A stretch of 7,552 nucleotides of DNA from Paracoccaceae bacterium. Lineage in GTDB: Bacteria > Pseudomonadota > Alphaproteobacteria > Rhodobacterales > Rhodobacteraceae. The DNA is taken from assembly GCA_023254015.1 (NCBI GenBank), contig JALQYS010000218.1, positions 1-7,552 on the forward strand, written 5' to 3'. Made by a program: the position numbers and the translations under genes. The notes beneath the pieces are model-generated. The model made no database searches, was not told where the DNA came from, and was given only the letters and a program-made list of their open reading frames with translations. Below, one piece after another: positions 1-5,224 of this stretch; position 1 is the stretch's first letter; each line of letters opens with the position of its first letter.

Positions 1-840
1 CACGAGGCCTTGCTGGCCGCGCGCAACCAGATGCTGGGCATGGCCTCGCAAAGCCCGGTGCTGCAAGGCGTGCGGCCCGACGGGCTGGAGGACGCACCGC
101 AGCTGCAGCTGGACATTGACCGCGAGATCGAGGCGCTGGCCCAAGCCGCCCGCCGCGCCAACGGCCCGCTCATGTCGCTTGTCAACCGGCTGGGCGGCGG
201 GGTGGAGCGGCGGATGGCGCTTCTGCCGCCCCAGATCCGCGCCGAGCTGGAGCGGGTGACGGCGCAGGCGCTGATGGCCGCCCATGGGCTGGCCGGGATT
301 GCCGAGGCCGAAGGGCGCGGCACACTGGCCGCCGCCATGGCCACCGGGGCCGCGGGCGGGGCGGGCGGCATGCTGACCTCGATGGCCGAACTGCCGGTGA
401 CGATCACCCTGATCCTGCGCGCCATCCGCGCAGAGGCCCGCGCCGCCGGTTTCGACCCCGCCGAAGAGGGCATCCGCGCCGCCTGTCTGGAGGTCTTTGC
501 CGCCGGCAGCCCGCTGGCCGGGGATGACGGGGTGAACACCTCGTTCCTGTCCGCCAGGCTGACGCTGACCGGGCCGGCGCTGCAAAAGTTGATCGCCACC
601 GTCGCCCCGCGCCTTGCCGCCGCGATGGGCCAGAAACTGGCGGCACAGGCGGTGCCGGTGCTGGGGGCGGTATCGGGCGCGGCGCTGAATGCGGCCTTCC
701 TGCGCTATTATCGCCAGATGGCCCGCATCCGGTTTCAGCTGATGCGGCTGTCGGTGCAGCACGGGGCCGAGGCTGTGACCGCCGCCTTTGCCCGCGCCGC
801 TGCCCCGTCCCGGATCACCGCCGACCGGCAGCACGGGTGA
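1..840 (+). CDS. EcsC family protein (5' end missing)
   Basis: The frame is open from the first base, so 279 C-terminal residues are visible and the true start probably lies upstream; the TTG at 10 is only the first start-like codon. The protein resembles the EcsC family (named after the third gene of Bacillus subtilis ecsABC), whose biochemical role is not established. Numbering from the TTG, there is a charged helical N-terminal part, a Gly/Ala-rich stretch at about 105-120 leading into the family-typical segment MLTSMAELPVTITLILRAIR (121-140), and a second typical segment near the end (PVLGAVSGAALNAAF, 216-230). The two hydrophobic segments could touch or enter a membrane, but no signal peptide can be judged without the N-terminus. 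No clear hairpin terminator follows the TGA. The gene points the same way as the ABC exporter operon but is separated from it by 98 bases, so cotranscription is possible but unproven. Family call is fairly secure; function is unknown. Confidence 0.8.
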   Translation, partial: HEALLAARNQMLGMASQSPVLQGVRPDGLEDAPQLQLDIDREIEALAQAARRANGPLMSLVNRLGGGVERRMALLPPQIRAELERVTAQALMAAHGLAGIAEAEGRGTLAAAMATGAAGGAGGMLTSMAELPVTITLILRAIRAEARAAGFDPAEEGIRAACLEVFAAGSPLAGDDGVNTSFLSARLTLTGPALQKLIATVAPRLAAAMGQKLAAQAVPVLGAVSGAALNAAFLRYYRQMARIRFQLMRLSVQHGAEAVTAAFARAAAPSRITADRQHG

Positions 841-873
841 TGCCCTGAACGAAGGTCTCTTTTCCCGCCTGAG

Positions 874-887
874 TTGATGCGTGTCAA
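874..887. promoter_or_regulatory. Putative FNR/CRP-family operator (FnrL-like box)
   Basis: The sequence reads TTGAT-GCGT-GTCAA, a TTGA-N6-TCAA palindrome and one base from the classical FNR site TTGAT-N4-ATCAA. On the other strand it is TTGAC-N4-ATCAA. It lies in the only real intergenic gap, ending 51 bases before the ATPase start. A weak -10-like hexamer TAACCT (909-914) would place the palindrome centre near -40, as in class II activation; TATCCT (904-909) would place it near -35. Binding by FnrL or a relative, and the direction of control, are inferences. A chance match is possible but unlikely in so short a GC-rich gap. Confidence 0.4.
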
Positions 888-938
888 AGCGCCCAAGCCA
901 AGGTATCCTAACCTCGCGCGACAAGGCGGGATGCAGAG

Positions 939-1655
939 ATGATCGAAGAGACAGATGTTGTCCTCTGGGCCCGGGGCCTGACCAAATCCTACCGCTCGGC
1001 CGCGGGCGAGGTGCAGGCGCTGCGGGGCGTCGATTTCCGCGCCCTGCGGGGAGAGTTCATCGTGATCCTCGGGCCCTCGGGGTCTGGCAAGTCGACCTTC
1101 CTGAACATCGTCGGCGGGCTGGATGACGCCACGTCGGGCGAGGCCTGGTTCAAGGATCACGAGCTGACCGCGCTGGATGCGGCGGGGCTGACGCAGTATC
1201 GCCGCGACCATGTGGGATTTGTCTTTCAGTTCTATAACCTTGTGCCCAGCCTGACCGCGCGCGAGAATGTGGCGCTTGTCACCGAAATCGCCCGCAATCC
1301 GATGTCGCCTGATGCCGCCCTTGCGCTGGTGGGTCTGGCCGAACGTGCTGACCATTTTCCGGCGCAGCTTTCGGGGGGGGAACAGCAGCGCGTCGCAATC
1401 GCCCGCGCCATCGCCAAGAACCCCGACGTGCTCTTGTGCGACGAACCCACCGGCGCGCTGGATTCGGCCACCGGCATCCGCGTGCTCGAGGCCCTGACCG
1501 ATGTGAATCGCCGGGTGGGGGCCACGACGCTGGTCATCACCCACAACGCCGCGATCCGCGAAATCGCCGACCGGGTGCTGCGCTTTGCCGATGGCCGCAT
1601 CGTCGAGGAAACCGTGAACGCCAGCCGCAAGGCCCCTGCGGAGGTGTCATGGTAA
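939..1655 (+). CDS. ABC exporter ATP-binding subunit (MacB/LolD-type)
   Basis: This 238-residue protein is a complete nucleotide-binding subunit of the LolD/MacB/FtsE group, which powers FtsX-type permeases from the cytoplasmic face. All motifs are intact: Walker A GPSGSGKS (45-52), Q-loop Gln97 in FVFQFYNLVPSLTARENV, signature LSGGEQQ (144-150), Walker B VLLCDEP with catalytic Glu169, D-loop around ALDS (173-176), and switch His202 in VITHN. The segment FQFYNLVPSLTARENV is typical of this subgroup. The ATG at 939 is the natural start because the family N-terminus aligns from residue 7 or so; only weak ribosome-binding candidates (AAGG 923-926, GGGA 928-931) precede it. It is first in a three-gene operon, and its last 7 bases overlap the permease start, indicating coupled translation and a fixed ratio. 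Two copies would be expected per permease chain. Family assignment is secure; the substrate is unknown. Confidence 0.93.
   Translation: MIEETDVVLWARGLTKSYRSAAGEVQALRGVDFRALRGEFIVILGPSGSGKSTFLNIVGGLDDATSGEAWFKDHELTALDAAGLTQYRRDHVGFVFQFYNLVPSLTARENVALVTEIARNPMSPDAALALVGLAERADHFPAQLSGGEQQRVAIARAIAKNPDVLLCDEPTGALDSATGIRVLEALTDVNRRVGATTLVITHNAAIREIADRVLRFADGRIVEETVNASRKAPAEVSW
1373..1380 (+). repeat. G8 homopolymer inside the ABC signature codons
   Basis: Eight consecutive G residues span the codons TCG-GGG-GGG-GAA for Ser-Gly-Gly-Glu of the LSGGE signature. A one-base slip here would truncate or scramble the ATPase after about residue 146. GGG is not needed to encode glycine. The tract may be chance in GC-rich DNA. 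Confidence 0.9.
1640..1645 (+). promoter_or_regulatory. Ribosome binding site GGAGGT that fixes the permease start
   Basis: A strong Shine-Dalgarno sequence, GGAGGT, lies inside the last codons of the ATPase gene, with its GGAGG core 4 bases before the ATG at 1649. The permease frame is open far upstream (to about 1436), but that part is a shadow of the ATPase gene; this site and the hydrophilic, non-family upstream translation both support 1649. Confidence 0.75.
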
Positions 1656-4015
1656 TCTCGCCGCTGCGCCGCAAGGTCCTGCGCGATCTTGTCCGGCTCT
1701 GGCCGCAGTCCCTGGCCATCGCGCTGGTGCTGGCGGCCGGGCTGGCGACGATGATCCTTGGCAATGGCGCCTATTCCGCCCTGTCCGACACAAGGGCGCG
1801 CTATTACGCCGATTACCGCTTTGCCGACGTCTTTGCCGATGTCACGCGCGCGCCCCGCGCCTTGTTGGACGAGGTGCGCGCCATTGACGGGGTGCTGGCG
1901 GCCGAGGCGCGGATCGTCAAGCTGGGCCTGCTGGACCTGCCCGGCATGGACGAGCCGGGCTCGATCCAGCTTGTCTCCCTGCCAGAGGGCGGGGCAGGGG
2001 GCCTGAACCGGCTGCATCTGCGGCAGGGTCGCCTGCCCGATCCGCAATCCAGCCGCGAAGTCGTGCTGTCCGAAGGTTTTGCCGCCGCCCATGGCCTGCG
2101 CCCCGGCGGCAGCCTGACGGTGGTGATGAACGGCCAGCGCCGCGATCTGACGATCACCGGCATCGCGCTGTCGCCCGAATTCATCTATGCGCTGGGCCCG
2201 GGCGAGATGATGCCAGACCCGCGTCGCTTTGGCATCGGCTGGCTGCCTCGGGCGGGGCTGGCGGCCGCCTATGACCTTGAGGGAGCGTTTTCCAACCTTG
2301 TGCTGAAACTCGCCCCCGGCGCCCCGGCCGACCGGGTGATTGCCGAGGTTGACCGGCTGACCGCGCCCTATGGTGGCACCGGCGCGACCGGGCGGGCCGA
2401 TCAGATGTCACACGCCTTTCTGGATGCCGAGCTGAAGCAGCTGGGCGCCATGGTGCGCGTCCTGCCGCCGATCTTTCTCTTTGTCGCCGCCATGCTGGTG
2501 AACATCACCCTGTCGCGGCTGGTGACGCTGGAGCGGGAACAGATCGGCCTTCTGAAGGCCATCGGATATTCCTCTGCCGCCGTCGCGCGGCATTATGTCG
2601 AATTCGTTCTGGCCATTGCCGTCGTCGGCATCGCCATCGGCTATGTCGCCGGGGCGTGGATGGGGGCGGGTCTGGCCCAGCTTTACGCCCGCTTCTTTTC
2701 CTTTCCCTTCCTCGTCTTTTCCCGCGATCCGGGCATCTATGCACTGGCGGCCATCGTTACGGCGGGTGCGGCGGTGGCCGGCGCGCTGATTGCCGTGCGT
2801 TCCGTCGCCAGCCTGCCGCCTGCGGTTGCCATGTCGCCGCCCGCCCCGGCCGATTATCGGGCGCGTGGCGGGGCGCTGTGGCGGCGACTGGGGCTGCGCC
2901 AGACGGCGGTGATGACGCTGCGCCACCTGATGCACCGCCCCCTGCGGATGCTGTCGGGCGTTCTTGGCATCTCGCTGTCGGTGGCGATCCTTGTCGCCTC
3001 GCTCTGGTCTTTCGACAGCATCGACCGGATGATCGACATCACCTTCTTCAGGGCCGAGCGGCAGCATGTGCAGATGGCCTTTGGCCAGCCAAAGCCGCCG
3101 CGCGCCGCGCTTGCCGCGCGGCAGATGCCGGGCGTGCTGCAGGCCGAGCCCTTCCGTGCCGCCGCCGCGCGGATCAGCAATGGCCCCCTGTCGCGCCGGA
3201 TCACGGTGATGGGTCGCCCGGCCGAGCCGCGCCTGTCGCGCGTCCTGTCGGTTGACCTGCGCCCGATGGCCATGCCCGAGGCCGGGGTGATCCTGTCGGA
3301 AACCTTGGCCGGCGTGTTGCAGCTGCGCGTGGGCGACCCTGTTCTGGTCGAGTTTCTGGACGGCGCGCGGCGTCAGGTCGTGCTGCCTGTCAGCGGTCTG
3401 TCGCTGGGCTATGTCGGCCTTGGCGCCTCGATGGAGATGGATGCCCTGAACCGGGCGACCGGCAGTGGTGACATGATCTCGGGTGTCAACCTGCTGATCG
3501 ATCCGGCGCAAAGCCGCGCCTTCTTTCGCGCGGCGGCGGCCTCGCCCGAAACCGGTTTTGTCGCCGTGCTGGCGCTGACCGTCGCGCGCTTTCGCGCCAC
3601 GCTGGCCGAGAACATCACGGTCATGATCACCGTCTATGTCGGGCTGGCCGCGATCATCGCGGTGGGGGTGATCTACAATTTCGCCCGGATTTCGCTGTCG
3701 GAACAGGGGCGCGAAATGGCCAGCCTGCGGGTTCTGGGCTTTACCCGTGCCGAGGTGGCTGGCATCCTGTTCGGCGAATTGGCCATCATCGTTGCGTTGG
3801 CCCAGCCCTTGGGCTGGATTTTCGGCTTTGGCATGGGGCGCGCCATGGTGGCGGCCTTTTCCTCGGACCTATACCGCGTGCCCTTTGTCATCGGGCCCTC
3901 GGTCTATGCCACGGCCAGTCTGGTCGTCTGTGCCGCTGCCGTCCTGTCGGCTATCGCCGTGCGGCAGCGGATCAACCACCTCGACATGGTCGAGGTTCTG
4001 AAAACACGGGAATGA
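1649..4015 (+). CDS. ABC exporter permease with two FtsX/MacB-type halves
   Basis: This 788-residue inner-membrane protein has duplicated FtsX-type architecture. Half 1 has a membrane segment at about 20-40, a large periplasmic domain (about 45-265) and three segments near 270-290, 318-345 and 364-385. A Pro/Arg-rich cytoplasmic linker (about 388-430, including LPPAVAMSPPAPADYR) leads to half 2: a segment near 432-452, a second periplasmic domain (about 455-655), and three segments near 657-677, 703-727 and 748-770. Each half carries the FtsX hallmark just after its second segment, LEREQIGLLKAIGYS (294-308) and SEQGREMASLRVLGFTR (684-700), which contacts the ATPase. One chain should therefore do the work of a MacB homodimer or LolC/LolE pair, as in E. 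coli YbbP-like proteins. Such permeases use mechanotransmission to move periplasmic substrates or lipids rather than passing solutes through a channel. The start at 1649 overlaps the ATPase by 7 bases. Membrane boundaries are by eye; the substrate is unknown. Confidence 0.9.
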   Translation: MVISPLRRKVLRDLVRLWPQSLAIALVLAAGLATMILGNGAYSALSDTRARYYADYRFADVFADVTRAPRALLDEVRAIDGVLAAEARIVKLGLLDLPGMDEPGSIQLVSLPEGGAGGLNRLHLRQGRLPDPQSSREVVLSEGFAAAHGLRPGGSLTVVMNGQRRDLTITGIALSPEFIYALGPGEMMPDPRRFGIGWLPRAGLAAAYDLEGAFSNLVLKLAPGAPADRVIAEVDRLTAPYGGTGATGRADQMSHAFLDAELKQLGAMVRVLPPIFLFVAAMLVNITLSRLVTLEREQIGLLKAIGYSSAAVARHYVEFVLAIAVVGIAIGYVAGAWMGAGLAQLYARFFSFPFLVFSRDPGIYALAAIVTAGAAVAGALIAVRSVASLPPAVAMSPPAPADYRARGGALWRRLGLRQTAVMTLRHLMHRPLRMLSGVLGISLSVAILVASLWSFDSIDRMIDITFFRAERQHVQMAFGQPKPPRAALAARQMPGVLQAEPFRAAAARISNGPLSRRITVMGRPAEPRLSRVLSVDLRPMAMPEAGVILSETLAGVLQLRVGDPVLVEFLDGARRQVVLPVSGLSLGYVGLGASMEMDALNRATGSGDMISGVNLLIDPAQSRAFFRAAAASPETGFVAVLALTVARFRATLAENITVMITVYVGLAAIIAVGVIYNFARISLSEQGREMASLRVLGFTRAEVAGILFGELAIIVALAQPLGWIFGFGMGRAMVAAFSSDLYRVPFVIGPSVYATASLVVCAAAVLSAIAVRQRINHLDMVEVLKTRE
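4008..4011 (+). promoter_or_regulatory. GGGA ribosome-binding candidate bearing on the adaptor start
   Basis: GGGA sits directly against the ATG at 4012 (no spacing) but 6 bases before a second in-frame ATG at 4018. By spacing, 4018 is the better initiation site, while 4012 gives the usual ATGA stop-start overlap with the permease. A GAGG at 3992-3995 is 16 bases from 4012 and too far to be convincing. Confidence 0.35.
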
Positions 4016-5205
4016 ACATGCGCCGCATCTTGCCTGTCCTTGCTGTCCTTGCCCTGCTGGGCCTTGCGGTCTGGGCGCTTCTGCCCCGCCCGGTCGAGGT
4101 GGACGTCGCCGCGATCAGCCCCCGCACCATTGCCGTGACGGTCGAGGAGGAAGGCACGGCCGAAATCCGTGAGGTCTTTGTCGTCTCGGCCCCCATCGCC
4201 GGCCGCCTGCGGCGCAGCGATCTGCACGCTGGCGATCCCGTCGTGGCGGGAAAGACGGTGGTCGCCGCAATTGGCCCGGCGGCGCCCGCACTTTTGGATG
4301 CGCGGTCGCGCGCGGTGGCCGAGGCCAGTCTGGCCGCCGCCGAGGCCGCCGTCGATCTGGCCCGGGCACAGGTGGTGCAGGCCCGCGCGACGCTGGGCTT
4401 TCGCCGCGCCGAGGCAGACCGCGCCGCCGCGCTGTTTGACCGGGCCGCCATCGCCCGCCATGTGCTGGACCTGGCCCTTCTGGAGCGCGACACGGCCGAG
4501 GCCGCGCTGCAAAGCGCCGAGGCGAGCCTTGCCGTGCGCGGGCGCGAGCGCGACAGTGCCGCGGCCGTGCTGGACGGGACCATATCGGCAGCGGCCGAGG
4601 CCTGCTGTGTTACGGTCACGGCCCCGGTCTCGGGTCAGGTGCTGCGGGTGCTGACCGAGGATGAGCAGGTGGTCGGCCCGGCCACGCCGCTGGTGGAAAT
4701 CGGCGATCCGGCCGACCTGCGGGTGCGGGTCGATCTTCTGTCGCGCGATGCGGTGCGCGTCCGTCCGGGGGCCGAGGCGCGGATCACCGGCTGGGGCGGG
4801 CCGGATCTGACGGCCGTCGTCGAACGTATCGAACCGGCAGCCGAAACCCGGATCTCGGCCTTGGGCATTGATGAGCAGCGGGTGCAGGTGCTGTTGCGCC
4901 TGACCGGGGATGCAAAGGGCCGGCAGGGCCTTGGCCACGGCTATCGCGTGGTGGCGCGCATCACCCTCATGACAGTGCCCGAGGCCCTGTCGATCCCGGT
5001 CGGCGCCCTTTTCCGCGATGGCTCCGATTGGGCGACCTTTGTTGTCAAGGATGGCACGGCGGACCTGCGCCGGATCGCGCTGGGCGAGCGGGACGATGAA
5101 TTCGCGCAGGTTGTTCAAGGGCTTGCCGCAGGAGAAGAGGTGATCCTGCACCCCAACGATCTGGTATCTGCAGGCGTTTCGGTGACTGCCCGCCCCGGAC
5201 CCTAG
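4012..5205 (+). CDS. Periplasmic adaptor (HlyD/MacA-type membrane fusion protein)
   Basis: This 397-residue protein is anchored by a single N-terminal membrane helix (about 5-24) with no lipobox, placing the rest in the periplasm. Domains in order are: a beta-barrel/lipoyl first half (about 40-90, VSAPIAGRLRRSDLHAGDPV); an Ala/Arg/Glu-rich alpha-helical hairpin (about 95-185); the lipoyl second half (VTAPVSGQVLRV, 201-212); a beta-barrel region containing VEIGDPADLRVRVDLLSRDA (228-247) and RISALGIDEQRVQVLLRL (280-297); and a membrane-proximal C-terminal domain ending in VILHPNDLVSAGVSV. The GDPADL and SALG-x-EQRV segments are typical of adaptors paired with ABC or RND exporters. Length is normal. 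It should link the permease to an outer-membrane channel, which must be encoded elsewhere. The start overlaps the permease stop (ATGA at 4012-4015); an in-frame ATG at 4018 is an alternative. Two adjacent cysteines, 198-199, lie just before the second lipoyl half. Confidence 0.88.
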   Translation: MNMRRILPVLAVLALLGLAVWALLPRPVEVDVAAISPRTIAVTVEEEGTAEIREVFVVSAPIAGRLRRSDLHAGDPVVAGKTVVAAIGPAAPALLDARSRAVAEASLAAAEAAVDLARAQVVQARATLGFRRAEADRAAALFDRAAIARHVLDLALLERDTAEAALQSAEASLAVRGRERDSAAAVLDGTISAAAEACCVTVTAPVSGQVLRVLTEDEQVVGPATPLVEIGDPADLRVRVDLLSRDAVRVRPGAEARITGWGGPDLTAVVERIEPAAETRISALGIDEQRVQVLLRLTGDAKGRQGLGHGYRVVARITLMTVPEALSIPVGALFRDGSDWATFVVKDGTADLRRIALGERDDEFAQVVQGLAAGEEVILHPNDLVSAGVSVTARPGP

Positions 5206-5224
5206 CCGACCCGGACCCTAGCCG
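5194..5224. repeat. Tandem 15-base repeat carrying both convergent stop codons
   Basis: CCCGGACCCTAGCCG occurs at 5194-5208 and again at 5210-5224, identical and with a 16-base period. The CTAG of the first copy supplies the TAG stop of the adaptor (5203-5205). The CTAG of the second supplies the minus-strand TAG of kpsC (5218-5220). This looks like a small tandem duplication at the junction of two convergent genes. Confidence 0.9.

Noticed and set aside
874..909. TTGATG (874-879) with TATCCT (904-909) as a sigma70 promoter
   Set aside because: The spacer would be 24 bases, too long for a standard promoter; the TTGAT fits better as half of the FNR-like palindrome.
931..942. Four-codon mini-frame (Met-Gln-Arg-stop) whose TGA overlaps the ATPase ATG
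   Set aside because: No ribosome site of note and too short to distinguish from chance; no leader-peptide logic is visible.
1436..1648. Upstream extension of the permease frame into the ATPase gene, suggesting a longer permease or a frameshift fusion
   Set aside because: The extra residues are Arg-rich and unlike any FtsX N-terminus, a strong ribosome site marks 1649, and the ATPase reads intact through its own stop.
2408..3511. A 367-codon minus-strand open frame inside the permease gene
   Set aside because: Composition (His/Arg/Gly/Gln-rich, few hydrophobic blocks) is that of a codon shadow, and the plus strand encodes a well-supported permease.
3904..5151. A 415-codon minus-strand open frame opposite the adaptor
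   Set aside because: Low-complexity shadow composition with no family resemblance; the adaptor reading explains the region.
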